Positions 27,431-36,558 of a DNA stretch of 64,000 nt are shown one piece after another. The notes under the pieces are model-generated. The model was not told the DNA's origin, made no database searches, and was given only the letters and a program-made list of their open reading frames with translations. The stretch comes from Carnobacterium divergens (GTDB taxonomy: Bacteria > Bacillota > Bacilli > Lactobacillales > Carnobacteriaceae), in the NCBI RefSeq assembly GCF_900258435.1, contig NZ_LT992558.1:113581-177580 (forward strand), read 5' to 3'. The translations under genes and the position numbers were made by a program. Every line of letters starts with the position of its first letter. Positions within the stretch are counted from its first letter, which is position 1.

Positions 27431-28351
27431 TTATTTCACTTCATTAGGATCTTTTACAAAAAATCCTTCATCTAATTCTCGGTCTACTGGATGGTGTGCA
27501 AGAAGTTGCTGATTTAATTCTTCCATTAATTCAGGTGTCCACTGCCCTTTTTCAAAAGCCTCTTTTGCCTTCACAAAAATTTTAGCAATTTCAACAAAAG
27601 CTTCACCTTTAGTAAAAATACCGTCAAGCTTCCATTGAGTCATCCCGATATCAACTAGTTTATCCAATTCAGGCAGTAAATTAATATCATTTGTAGCAAA
27701 AATATGGGTTCCATTTATATCTTCATAAATAGAATAGTGGGTATCTGTTTTTTTAGGTTCTGAAATAAACAAACCACGTTCTTTTGACGTATCTTCGTCT
27801 TTTTTTATAAAATTAAAGTAGTTTTCTACTAATGGTCGTTTAGATTGATGAATACACGTCGCGCCATAAACAAGCATCTCAGTCGGTACCGTTACTTGTG
27901 GAGCAATTATTTTCAATTCCTCATAGGTAACTTCTCTTGCCAAAACTGCGCCAACCGCGCCCCGTTTCACCCAAAAATTAATTTGTTTGGCACTCGTTAC
28001 TAAGATTTGGGCATCATACACATATGGCAACTTAATGTCTTTTGTTTTTAAAATATGAATAATCCCAGGATCGCCTACTGCAATACGGTCTACCCCGATA
28101 TCCGCTAAAAAGCTTAAATAATCTGGCACAAAATCAATGCGATCATTGTGCATAATCGCGTTCACTGCTACACAAACTTCCGTATTTCCCTTGTGAGCTA
28201 ACTGAACTATCTCGCTTAACTCTTCTTTTTTAAATGAGGTCGGCAAACGTAATCCGTAAAAATCCTCTCCTACATATAACGTGTTGATTCCTGCCGCTAT
28301 TAATCCCCTTGCTTGCTGGATTGATTCCACTGTTGCAATCAGTTCGATCAT
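27431..28351 (-). CDS. trhP1: peptidase U32 family tRNA hydroxylation protein, YrrN-like
   Basis: A 306-residue shorter U32 protein: a TIM-barrel-like N-terminus (MIELIATVESIQQARGLIAAGI), LAREVTYEELK in the middle, and GATCIHQSKR in place of the full-length signature. It has a single Cys in that signature and lacks the downstream cysteine cluster and C-terminal domain of its partner, as in YrrN. It is first in the two-gene trhP1-trhP2 operon, so the two should form the hydroxylation complex. GGAGG lies before the ATG. Confidence 0.85.
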   Translation of the reverse strand: MIELIATVESIQQARGLIAAGINTLYVGEDFYGLRLPTSFKKEELSEIVQLAHKGNTEVCVAVNAIMHNDRIDFVPDYLSFLADIGVDRIAVGDPGIIHILKTKDIKLPYVYDAQILVTSAKQINFWVKRGAVGAVLAREVTYEELKIIAPQVTVPTEMLVYGATCIHQSKRPLVENYFNFIKKDEDTSKERGLFISEPKKTDTHYSIYEDINGTHIFATNDINLLPELDKLVDIGMTQWKLDGIFTKGEAFVEIAKIFVKAKEAFEKGQWTPELMEELNQQLLAHHPVDRELDEGFFVKDPNEVK

Positions 28352-28597
28352 TTTTCTTCCTCCTTCAATTTAACTCTTTCTTCCTGAGAAGCCTTATTAA
28401 ATTGTTTATTTCACGAATTTAAAAACCTTTATCAAGAACTGATATACTCGCTATTTATTGAGCAAACACCTTGTCTAAACATTCTTAAAAATTCACAAAG
28501 TTTTCTTATCCTCTAAAAGCCTACCACAGGATTCATTTTCTGCCAACTCTTCTAATTAAAAACTGCCTATTTTTTGTCGGTTCTGTGACAATTAAAA

Positions 28598-28632
28598 TAA
28601 GTAGAACTCCTAATGAAGGAATCCTACTCATT
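28598..28632 (-). terminator. putative terminator of the CNNM/CorC gene
   Basis: AGTAG and CTACT close an imperfect hairpin (28600-28628) that, on the minus strand, is followed by TTATTTTAATT. The 290-base gap 28352-28644 holds little else. Confidence 0.55.
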
Positions 28633-28644
28633 TAAAACTACTAC

Positions 28645-29982
28645 TTATTTCTCAAGTTCATCAAATTGTAACTCAATGGTTTTAACGGTATGATTTTCTA
28701 ATTCCACTACTTTAAAATGCAATCCTTGATAAGTAAATTCATCACCTATCTCAACATCGTACTTTTGACTTAAAATCCAGCCTCCAATTGTGTTAACGGA
28801 ACTTTCATCATCTATTTTTACTTTTGTGATTTTTTCAATCGTTTCAAGCAACACTTTTCCAGCCACAATATAATGAGAAGCAGTTATTTTTTGAATATCT
28901 GGAATTTCATCAATATCAAATTCATCTCGAATTTCGCCAACTAATTCTTCTAAAATATCCTCGGCAGTCACAAGACCTTCTGTTCCACCGTATTCATCAA
29001 GTAAAATCGCTAAGTGACGATGTTCTTTTTTCATTTTTTCAAGCAAATCACTGATTGGAACAGTCTCCATCACTTGAATAATCGGTTGAATCAGACTTTC
29101 AATCGTATCAGTAGGTTTGAGATTTTGTTTTACATACGCATGGAATAAATCTCTTGTATTTAAGACACCTACAATATCATCTTTTGAATCCTTAATTACA
29201 GGGTAACGCGTATACTGCTCTTTTAATGAAAATTCTGCCGCTTCTTCAATCGTCATTTCACAATTCATTACAACCATTTCTTGTCTAGTAATCATGACCT
29301 CATTAGCTAAACGATTGTCAAAATCAAAAACACGGTTTAAATAGTTCAGTTCAGATTGATTAATATCGCCATGTTTGTAACTTTCTGATGCGATTAAGCG
29401 TAATTCTTCCTCACTGTGAGATTCATCGCCTTCACCAGTAAATTCAAACCCTAACATTCTTGATACGGCTCCCGCTGAATGATTTAATCCCCAAATAAAT
29501 GGATACATCAATTTATAGAAAAAATGCAACGGACGAACAACGAACAAGACGACTTGCTCGGTTTTTGAAATAGCAAATGATTTTGGCACTAATTCTCCTA
29601 CCACTACATGTAAAAATGTAATAATTGAAAATGAGATAGCAAAAGCTACGACTTTCGTAACCGCACCTGGAACATTTAAGTATACGAAAATGGGATGAAT
29701 CGCAGCTTCAACCGTTGACTCCCCAATCCAACCTAATGCCAAAGAAGTTAATGTGATTCCTAATTGACAAGCAGACAAATACGCATCTAAATGACTGTGT
29801 ACTTTTTTTGCTAACGGGGCATTTTTAACACCATCCGTTACCATTTGATCCAAACGACTAGCTCTCATCTTTACCAAAGCAAACTCTGCTGCCACAAAAA
29901 TTGCAGTTGCTGCAATCAACAGCACAATACCTAAAAATCGAATTGTTAATATCATATTGGGTATAAAACCCCACACCTCCAT
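28645..29982 (-). CDS. CNNM/CorC (hemolysin) family membrane protein
   Basis: A 445-residue protein with an N-terminal DUF21 membrane domain (about residues 10-200, four helices), a CBS pair (about 215-335, including MITRQEMVVMN and LLDEYGGTEGLVTAEDILEELVGEI) and a C-terminal CorC_HlyC domain (about 355-440). The family moves or controls Mg and other divalent cations; no direct hemolysin role is implied. The start is uncertain: ATG 29982 has no upstream ribosome site, while a GGAGGTG lies just inside the frame, so initiation may be a little downstream. Confidence 0.88.
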   Translation of the reverse strand: MEVWGFIPNMILTIRFLGIVLLIAATAIFVAAEFALVKMRASRLDQMVTDGVKNAPLAKKVHSHLDAYLSACQLGITLTSLALGWIGESTVEAAIHPIFVYLNVPGAVTKVVAFAISFSIITFLHVVVGELVPKSFAISKTEQVVLFVVRPLHFFYKLMYPFIWGLNHSAGAVSRMLGFEFTGEGDESHSEEELRLIASESYKHGDINQSELNYLNRVFDFDNRLANEVMITRQEMVVMNCEMTIEEAAEFSLKEQYTRYPVIKDSKDDIVGVLNTRDLFHAYVKQNLKPTDTIESLIQPIIQVMETVPISDLLEKMKKEHRHLAILLDEYGGTEGLVTAEDILEELVGEIRDEFDIDEIPDIQKITASHYIVAGKVLLETIEKITKVKIDDESSVNTIGGWILSQKYDVEIGDEFTYQGLHFKVVELENHTVKTIELQFDELEK

Positions 29983-30176
29983 AAAATTATCTGTAGCTCT
30001 ATTGTACTATATAAGTTCCTGTAAATAAAATTTAAATTCATTCTTAGTTTAAGTCCGTTTTTCCTTTTTTATTTTATTTTTACATTTCCAATTAAGTTTT
30101 ACCCCTCTATCTATGGTATACTCAAATCCTTAGAGTGTATTTTTAATTAAATTAATTATTTAGAGGTGGAACTGTT

Positions 30177-31322
30177 ATGTTGCTCATCGGCAATCAAATT
30201 ATTATTAATTTGGCACTAATTGTCAGCACCGTTTTAACTTGTTATTTCGTAGCATTAAAGTTTTCTGGAAATAGTCGCATCTTCAATCAAATTGACCTCA
30301 CCAATACGCCTTTCTGGGTTATTTTTTTATTTGGCTTTTTTATTGGGCTATCCAGTTTAATTCTATCAAATAATGAGATTGTGATTTTTAATAGCTTTAA
30401 AGTGGATATGCGTTATGTATTTATTTTTTTCTCTGTTATGTATGGTAGTATTCAGCTGGGAGAAATCACAACCTGTGTGGTTGTCTTTGGAAAAACCCTA
30501 CAGTACCTTTTAAGTGGTACCGGTGGTTTATCTTTCTATCTAAATAACATTTTACTAACGTTTTTATTGCTCGCCGTTTGTATTTTAGCTAAAAAGCAGC
30601 ATTATTCCTGGAAAAAATCACTTATTGTCTTTTTAAGTTTTTTCATTATTTTACGAATCTTCATTTTTTCTTTTGTCTATGCCCCTCTCTTGCAACCTCA
30701 AAAACTACTTAACCTCTTTTTCTATTTCCTAATTTTCAGTAGCATTTTCCTTATCACTTATGTCATTATCAATATGGCTGTTTCCGTTACTAATACTATG
30801 AATCATTATAAAGCACGAGCTTCGACAGATCATTTAACTGGCCTTTACAATCGTCGTATTTTTAGTGCAGATTTAAGCGATACTTATATTTTAAGTAAAA
30901 AGTCAAAGCAAGCTTTTGCACTTGGCATTCTCGATATTGATAACTTTAAAATGATCAATGATACCTATGGACATCAAACTGGTGATTCAGTACTGAAGTA
31001 TTTAGCAAATCAGATGCATGAATTCACTGAAAGAAAAGATATTTACATTTATCGCATCGGGGGCGAAGAATTTGCGATTTTAACGAGCCTTTCAAAAAAA
31101 GAAACCACTCAAATCTTAGCAGAATTTCGTCAGCAATTAATTTCTCATCCTTTCGTTGAAAATGGACACCCACTTCCGATTACAGTTTCAATTGGCATGA
31201 CAGAATTTAATCATCTGTCTGATATTGATTCCTATGAAAACAGTGATATTCTTTACGTTCGTGCAGACAAGGCTCTTTATGAAGCTAAACGAACTGGGAA
31301 AGACAAATTGATATGGTTTTAA
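30177..31322 (+). CDS. membrane-bound diguanylate cyclase (GGEEF)
   Basis: A 381-residue protein: about six N-terminal membrane helices (residues 5-205) resembling the 5TM sensor module of LytS-type proteins, then a GGDEF domain (about 215-380) with the intact active motif RIGGEEF (GGEEF at 295-299) and the upstream LDIDNFKMINDTYGHQTGD nucleotide and metal region. The residues nine and seven before the motif are Arg and Asp, so the standard RxxD inhibitory site is not exactly conserved. It should make c-di-GMP at the membrane. GAGGTGG lies before the ATG. It ends at a strong shared terminator. Confidence 0.92.
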   Translation: MLLIGNQIIINLALIVSTVLTCYFVALKFSGNSRIFNQIDLTNTPFWVIFLFGFFIGLSSLILSNNEIVIFNSFKVDMRYVFIFFSVMYGSIQLGEITTCVVVFGKTLQYLLSGTGGLSFYLNNILLTFLLLAVCILAKKQHYSWKKSLIVFLSFFIILRIFIFSFVYAPLLQPQKLLNLFFYFLIFSSIFLITYVIINMAVSVTNTMNHYKARASTDHLTGLYNRRIFSADLSDTYILSKKSKQAFALGILDIDNFKMINDTYGHQTGDSVLKYLANQMHEFTERKDIYIYRIGGEEFAILTSLSKKETTQILAEFRQQLISHPFVENGHPLPITVSIGMTEFNHLSDIDSYENSDILYVRADKALYEAKRTGKDKLIWF

Positions 31323-31327
31323 TTTAT

Positions 31328-31371
31328 CAAAAAAAAGCCTGTTAGAATTTATAATTCTAACAGGCTTTTTC
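31328..31371. terminator. bidirectional terminator
   Basis: AAGCCTGTTAGAATT pairs with AATTCTAACAGGCTT around a TAT loop, with A- and T-runs on either side. Confidence 0.95.
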
Positions 31372-31378
31372 AATTGAA

Positions 31379-32035
31379 TTATTTTACGATTGAAATCGTT
31401 GCTACTGAACGTCCTAAGCTTAACGCTTCAGATGGTGAGCCAACTAAAATATCAATTTTATTTCCTTTGATAGCGCCACCTGTATCACATACTTTAGCCA
31501 TAAAGCTTTCGCCATTGCTTGTTGTAATTGATACGATTGTGTTTAACGGTAATACGCTTGGGTCAGCTGCGATAATACGGTAACCATCAGCAGTTGTTGT
31601 TTGTCCACCGCGTACATCCGTACCATTCGCCGTAACGCCTGATTGTGAACCATCAAATGCAGTATAATAACTTGCATTAAATGTTCCTGCCGCTACGCCA
31701 GTTGTTACTGGTGCTTGTGCTACAGTTGCCGCTGGAGCTGCCGCTTCTACTGAAGGAGTTGCAACTACAGGTGCTGAAGTAAGGCTTCCACCGTTTATGA
31801 TTAATTCAGAACCAATTTGTAAGGTTAATGGGTTAATGTTGTTGTTATTAGTGATTAAAGTTTGAACAGATACTCCTGTTTTTTCGCTAACATGAGATAA
31901 AGTATCATTCTTTTCGATTTGCCAGTTGCCATTAGGAAGTTCTGCTGCGTCCGCTTGATCTGCCGTTACATATAAACCTGTTACTGCTAAGCTTAATGCT
32001 GCTACCGTCGTTACTACTGTTTTCTTGAAATTCAT
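31379..32035 (-). CDS. secreted LysM-3D domain cell wall protein
   Basis: A 218-residue exported protein. Signal peptide 1-30 with cleavage near ADAAE, a LysM peptidoglycan-binding domain (about 37-82), an Ala/Pro/Val-rich linker (about 85-115) and a C-terminal 3D domain (about 120-218). The 3D domain has the Asp motif in KVCDTGGAIKGNKIDIL. 3D domains are related to MltA-type lytic transglycosylases and are found in YocH of Bacillus, a WalR-regulated autolysin. A role in wall turnover is likely. GGAGG lies before the ATG. Confidence 0.9.
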   Translation of the reverse strand: MNFKKTVVTTVAALSLAVTGLYVTADQADAAELPNGNWQIEKNDTLSHVSEKTGVSVQTLITNNNNINPLTLQIGSELIINGGSLTSAPVVATPSVEAAAPAATVAQAPVTTGVAAGTFNASYYTAFDGSQSGVTANGTDVRGGQTTTADGYRIIAADPSVLPLNTIVSITTSNGESFMAKVCDTGGAIKGNKIDILVGSPSEALSLGRSVATISIVK

Positions 32036-32604
32036 TGAATAAATTCCTCCATCTATTATCTAGTTTCTAGTGTTGTTATTTTTTCGAGAAACATTTGCGT
32101 TGCTCGACTCCAATAAGATTAACGTATTCCTTGGGGCTTAAGGTTAACAATCTATTACAACTCTATGACGACAGTTGATGAAAAGAGGAATTTCCAAACA
32201 TAATCGTTATTAAACTGAATATTCTGATAATTTATATATTCATATTTTTTGCATACAAACCGACTTAAACCCCTTTATTAAAGCAATCTCTCTTTTAGTT
32301 TTATTTTATAACATTTCATTCGTTTTTTAACTAAACCTTTTTTTTCATGTAATATTTTGATGAAAAAAAGAGACTTATTTAAAAATAAAAATGAGAATCT
32401 CGTTTTACTTATGAAAATACTATCTAATATTACGTTTATGTTACACAAATTTCGTTTAAAAAAGCGTTTTCTACTGTTCGATTAACGTTTAGGATGAAAA
32501 ATCCAACAAATTTGTCAGATATTTTTGTGTAACTTAGAATAAATAGCCCCTCTCTTTTTTTTCAGTTATAATAGAAGGAAACGAAATGGAAGGAGGGATT
32601 CACT
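32036..32604. other. 570-base gap between the LysM-3D gene and the YaiI-family gene
   Basis: AT-rich. On the minus strand there is a weak TATAAA-type -10 about 265 bases before the wall protein gene and a leader with a TCGAG...CTCGA stem. A WalR-like site (TGTAAC, five bases, CGTAAT, one mismatch) covers 32445-32429 on the minus strand. On the plus strand TATAAT at 32567-32572 can serve the GTG-start gene at 32605. I see no known riboswitch. Confidence 0.45.
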
Positions 32605-33057
32605 GTGACTATTTTTATCGATGCTGATGCTTGCCCTGTTAAATCAATTATTATTGATGAAGGAACGAAGCAACAGTTTAAAATTACAATCGTCACGAGT
32701 ATCTCACATTTTTCAACCCTTCAACATCCACCTAATGTTCATACAATTTATGTAGATAACGGAGCCGAAGCGGCGGATTACCGAATTATGCAACTAGCTA
32801 AAAAAGGCGATTTACTCATTACGCAAGACTATGGCTTAGCTTCATTAGCGTTGGCCAAAGGATGTATCGTGCTCCACCATACGGGTTTTCAATATACTAT
32901 GGAAAACATCGATCAATTATTGCAATCTCGTTATCTCAGCGCGATGGTTCGTAAAAGTGGTAAACGAACAAAAGGTCCGAAACCTTTTACAAAAGAAGAT
33001 GCAGCCAATTTCAAGGAACAGTTTTTAATTGCTTTAGCAACACTCTCAGCTAACTAA
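32605..33057 (+). CDS. YaiI/YqxD family protein (DUF188)
   Basis: A 150-residue PIN-like protein with the family signature [10 protein letters not shown] at residues 4-13, the [12 protein letters not shown] block (about 51-62), [12 protein letters not shown] and the terminal [13 protein letters not shown]. The conserved Asp residues suggest a metal-dependent nuclease-like site, but no activity is established for the family. The start is GTG at 32605 with AAGGAGGG upstream. Confidence 0.9.
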   Translation: MTIFIDADACPVKSIIIDEGTKQQFKITIVTSISHFSTLQHPPNVHTIYVDNGAEAADYRIMQLAKKGDLLITQDYGLASLALAKGCIVLHHTGFQYTMENIDQLLQSRYLSAMVRKSGKRTKGPKPFTKEDAANFKEQFLIALATLSAN

Positions 33058-33154
33058 CTAGTCCCATGATTCACTAAAATACTAGGCAACCCACTTTAAA
33101 ATGAAGCAGTTTTATTGTATGATTAGTTTAATTATTATATGAGGAGTCAATTAA

Positions 33155-34231
33155 ATGTTTACTATTTTTAAAGTTATCATCTCAGACTTTTCAATCTTAA
33201 TAACTGCTTCTTATCTTTTTTCAAAGTTAACTAAAAAAAGCGTTAATTCTGAACTCAATTTTTTCAAGAAATTTAGATTTGGAATCTATAGCGGTATTAC
33301 CGGAATTCTATTGTTAATTTTTTCAATCTTCTATAATAATGAATTTATGATTGACTTACGTTTAGTTCCAATTGTAATATCTAGCTTTTGGGTAGGAGGA
33401 GTTTCTCCTTTTGTAGCGAGTGTCATTATTGGATCAGGTCGTTATTTTTATGATTTTTCTGATAAGGGGCTTCGTTTTTTTATTTTGTATCTCTTCATTG
33501 GCATTAGTCAGATTTTTATTAGCAAGCTCTTTAAAGAGTATCCTCCAGCGAAACGACTCTTCTTAATTTTTGCTACTATTCAAGTTCCTGTTATTTTAAA
33601 TTTTCTTTCTTACTCAGGAAATTCTTTACCTAATTGGTTGCTTATTTTTGCTTCGGTTAGCTATAACACCGTCGGAGTTATTCTAAACAATCAATTTTTA
33701 AAAGATATGGAGGATCGAAAAGTATCCTATCAAAAGTTAGAAAAAGCTTCTACTATGGACTATCTAACTAAAATTCCAAATCGATTTTCTTTTGATAATC
33801 AATTAAAAAAAGATTTAGCTGACCAAGAATCAATCCTTTTATTTCTTTTAGATATTAACAACTTTAAAAAAATCAACGATTTTTATGGACATGCGATTGG
33901 GGATGCGGTTTTAATCCATTTTTCAGCAATTTTAAACGAGCATCCACAAATCCATGGTCGAATTTACCGACTAGGTGGCGATGAGTTTGCAATTTTGCTT
34001 CCTAAACGTGACCTTCATGCTTCAATTGAAGATTTTCGTTCCCTCATCAAGTCTTTAATCAGGGAAAATCCCTATATTGAAGAAGCTTACGAATTAATTC
34101 CCCTATCTACTTCTGTTGGAATCGGGATATCTGATGTTGAAAGCAATAGCGGTCTGTTGTATATTTCCGCAGATAAAGACTTGTATCAAGACAAAGCGCA
34201 ACAAAAAAAAGACTTAGGAGGTTCACTATGA
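33155..34231 (+). CDS. membrane-bound diguanylate cyclase (GGDEF)
   Basis: A 358-residue protein with N-terminal membrane helices (about 1-185, 5TM-type) and a GGDEF domain (about 195-350) with the exact active motif RLGGDEF (GGDEF at 274-278) and LLDINNFKKINDFYGHAIGD. It has no RxxD inhibitory site before the motif. Like the first GGEEF protein at 30.2 kb, it should make c-di-GMP; sequence and layout suggest the two are diverged paralogues. Its stop overlaps the next start as ATGA. GAGGAG lies before the ATG. Confidence 0.92.
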   Translation: MFTIFKVIISDFSILITASYLFSKLTKKSVNSELNFFKKFRFGIYSGITGILLLIFSIFYNNEFMIDLRLVPIVISSFWVGGVSPFVASVIIGSGRYFYDFSDKGLRFFILYLFIGISQIFISKLFKEYPPAKRLFLIFATIQVPVILNFLSYSGNSLPNWLLIFASVSYNTVGVILNNQFLKDMEDRKVSYQKLEKASTMDYLTKIPNRFSFDNQLKKDLADQESILLFLLDINNFKKINDFYGHAIGDAVLIHFSAILNEHPQIHGRIYRLGGDEFAILLPKRDLHASIEDFRSLIKSLIRENPYIEEAYELIPLSTSVGIGISDVESNSGLLYISADKDLYQDKAQQKKDLGGSL

Positions 34232-34605
34232 TTACAACTCTCGGACAAATCATGCTTTACGTTGAAGATCAAAAAGCCGTTGCCCAATTTTGGATAGAAA
34301 AAATTGGATTTGTTATCTTGGCCGAAGAACAAGTAGATAATGGCTTTTATTGGATTGAAATTGCACCTACAAAAGAAGCTACCACAAGCATAGTGCTACA
34401 CAATAAGGCTATGATTGCAAAAATGCAACCTGAACTAAACTTAGCTACTCCCTCTCTATTATTTGATTCAGCTAATCTTGATGAAACCTATCGGATTTTT
34501 AAAGAAAAGGGTGTTACGGTGGGCGATTTGGTTACGATGCCTGGTCGTCGCGTGTTTAATTTTTCTGATAACGAAGGAAACTATTTTGCGATTCAAGAAA
34601 AGTGA
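34228..34605 (+). CDS. VOC family (glyoxalase/bleomycin resistance-like) protein
   Basis: A 125-residue protein with two beta-alpha-beta-beta-beta units of the vicinal oxygen chelate fold, starting ITTLGQIMLYVEDQKAVAQFW and ending RVFNFSDNEGNYFAIQE, which carries a typical metal Glu. The substrate is unknown. A 4-base ATGA overlap couples it to the GGDEF gene, an odd pairing with no evident pathway. Confidence 0.85.
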   Translation: MITTLGQIMLYVEDQKAVAQFWIEKIGFVILAEEQVDNGFYWIEIAPTKEATTSIVLHNKAMIAKMQPELNLATPSLLFDSANLDETYRIFKEKGVTVGDLVTMPGRRVFNFSDNEGNYFAIQEK

Positions 34606-34609
34606 AAAA

Positions 34610-34660
34610 AGCTATTAAACATAAGAAAAAGGAATTTTTCTTTGTTTAATAGCTTTTTCG
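34610..34660 (+). terminator. putative terminator after the VOC gene
   Basis: AAAAAGCTATTAAAC and GTTTAATAGCTTTTT pair over a loop of about 20 bases, with an A-run on one side and a T-run on the other. Confidence 0.75.
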
Positions 34661-34695
34661 TTAGCTTCTCAGCATTCATTCTATTCCTGTTTTAA

Positions 34696-35961
34696 TTAGT
34701 TTGTTGCTGATAATAATTCAAATTTACTGTAATCTTGCATTTTTAAGTTTGCAACAAAATCAGCATTGTTTGAATCTACAGAAGCCGTTGCGCCTTTATT
34801 AACAACAATAGATGAACCTTTGATATTCCAAGTCGTTTGCACGGCACCTTGACGGTCATAAACACGTACTCTACTTGGTTTTTCAATTGCTACAGTTGTT
34901 TTCAATGATGTTTTTGTAAACAACGGCGCTGCAAGATTGGTATTTTCAATCACAACTGATTTAGAACGATCTATGTTGAACGCTGTATCCGCTGCACTTG
35001 AAATGACACCTGTTTTCGCTGCACCTACAACATTAAATGTTGCACCTCGAGAAAGATTCACTTGTGATCCACCTTTTGGTAACGTCAACGTTTGTTTTGT
35101 AGCACTTGTTGATTGGAAATCGACAACTGCTTTTGAACCTGCATTAATTTCTGCTACTTCGCCTTTAAGAGATTTTGTCATTGTTGCTACAGGACCTTCT
35201 GCTACAATTTTAACTGAAGCATTGTCTTCAACCATTATTTTATTGATGTAACCGCCAAATACAGGGTGAAGTTTATTTTTTACTTCTAAATCAACAACTG
35301 CACCATTTTTTACAATTGCTTGTCCATCTGCGACTTTAAATTTGAAGGCAGCACGATCATGAACACTGTTTGATGCTACGCCTGTTACTTTAGAGTTTTC
35401 AGCAAAAACTACATTTTTTACCCAACCAATTTCATCTTCTGTATCAAATGTATTTTCCCCTTCAAATGTCAAGGTTCCTTTGTCTAATTGAACAAATGTT
35501 TCTCCATTAAAAACATTGTCTTTTGACACGAAATCCCAACCAAGACACCCTTTAAAGAATGTTCCTAGTGAGCGTTTTGTTACACTAACATCTGCTCCTG
35601 TTAACGTAAATGTTGCTGAATTTTTTGAAGAAATTGCTGCTGAAATGTAATACTTGTTTAAGTTGATAGTCACCCCTGGATTTGAGTACATATGAACATC
35701 ACGCATTGGAACACCCGTAATCGCTCCTGTAAATTCAATATTATCGGCAACTTCAATTGCTGTAACTGAAGCGTCTTTTAAAGCTGCTTTTAGTTCAGCA
35801 AAATTGGTTACCACTGTTGCGCCTTCAACTTTAACCACTTCTTCAGTTGCTACACCCTCTGCTTGTGCTCCTTGTTGTGCTAATACTGCACTTGCAGTTG
35901 TTGCTAGCATTGCAATCAATGCTAGTTTTGTAAATCCTTTTCTCAAACGAATCTTTTTCAA
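34696..35961 (-). CDS. secreted pectate-lyase-like adhesive domain protein
   Basis: A 421-residue exported protein: basic N-terminus, hydrophobic core and AQAEG cleavage region (about 1-36), then a repetitive beta-helix-like domain to the end. The opening TNFAELKAALKD...IEVADNIEFTG and alternating short hydrophobic strands with Asn/Gly turns match the pectate-lyase-like adhesive domain found in WxL-locus proteins of Lactobacillales. It has no WxL domain, LPXTG motif or transmembrane anchor, so it must be released or held non-covalently. An enzymatic role is unlikely because the family's catalytic residues are not evident. It lies 2.3 kb from the surface locus. Confidence 0.78.
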   Translation of the reverse strand: MKKIRLRKGFTKLALIAMLATTASAVLAQQGAQAEGVATEEVVKVEGATVVTNFAELKAALKDASVTAIEVADNIEFTGAITGVPMRDVHMYSNPGVTINLNKYYISAAISSKNSATFTLTGADVSVTKRSLGTFFKGCLGWDFVSKDNVFNGETFVQLDKGTLTFEGENTFDTEDEIGWVKNVVFAENSKVTGVASNSVHDRAAFKFKVADGQAIVKNGAVVDLEVKNKLHPVFGGYINKIMVEDNASVKIVAEGPVATMTKSLKGEVAEINAGSKAVVDFQSTSATKQTLTLPKGGSQVNLSRGATFNVVGAAKTGVISSAADTAFNIDRSKSVVIENTNLAAPLFTKTSLKTTVAIEKPSRVRVYDRQGAVQTTWNIKGSSIVVNKGATASVDSNNADFVANLKMQDYSKFELLSATN

Positions 35962-36153
35962 TTGTATTCTCCCCTTTTTTATATATTAAAGTACTTTGAA
36001 ACCATAATATAACACGTATTGCCTAACTTGAATTTTAAATATTTGGTGATTTTTGACAAAAAAAATAAAGCTCCTTTTTACCGATTCACAGTACTTCGGC
36101 ACTAAGACTTTATAGACACACTTGCTATTCACTTTAGTCACTCTAGATCAGTT

Positions 36154-36396
36154 CTATTCAATCATTAAATATACAATGAAACTACACAACGCAACTAGAG
36201 CAAAGACAATCACGATTAGGTGTTGATAAAATTTCCTTGTTTCCACTTGATAGGATTCATATGTATATTGTGCTACCACTTGTTGCTTGTCACTCATTTC
36301 TTCGATTTCAGATTTACTTGGAAGGGTTGCAGAAAACGCCGTTTCAGATACTGCAAAAAAAAGAATACTTGCAAATACAATCAGCCATTTTTTCAT
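36154..36396 (-). CDS. small secreted/membrane hypothetical protein
   Basis: An 80-residue protein with a signal-peptide-like N-terminus (MKKWLIVFASILFFAVSETAFSA), a short acidic extracellular stretch (about 25-55) and one C-terminal membrane helix (about 60-79). The ribosome site GGGA is weak. I do not recognise it. It could be a small surface or membrane regulator of the neighbouring adhesin genes; that is speculation. Confidence 0.55.
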   Translation of the reverse strand: MKKWLIVFASILFFAVSETAFSATLPSKSEIEEMSDKQQVVAQYTYESYQVETRKFYQHLIVIVFALVALCSFIVYLMIE

Positions 36397-36517
36397 TTTT
36401 TATCATTCCCATCCATCAGTTTTTTTACTTTCTTTTATTAAAACATTCTAATTTTGTTGTTTCAATAAAAAAGGAAAATTTTTCTTTTTCTGATAATCCT
36501 TCTTACTTAGGAAAAAT

Positions 36518-36552
36518 AAAAAAACTTCAATCAACACAAGTTGATTGAAGCG
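36518..36552 (-). terminator. terminator of the HD dGTPase gene
   Basis: CTTCAATCAAC pairs with GTTGATTGAAG; on the minus strand seven Ts follow. Confidence 0.9.
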
Positions 36553-36558
36553 CTTAAA

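Noticed and set aside
28645..29982. Hemolysin or virulence factor
   Set aside because: The family name is historical; DUF21, CBS and CorC domains indicate a cation-related membrane protein.
32036..32160. Possible c-di-AMP or other riboswitch before the LysM-3D gene
   Set aside because: I could not match the conserved cores of known classes; only a simple stem is visible.
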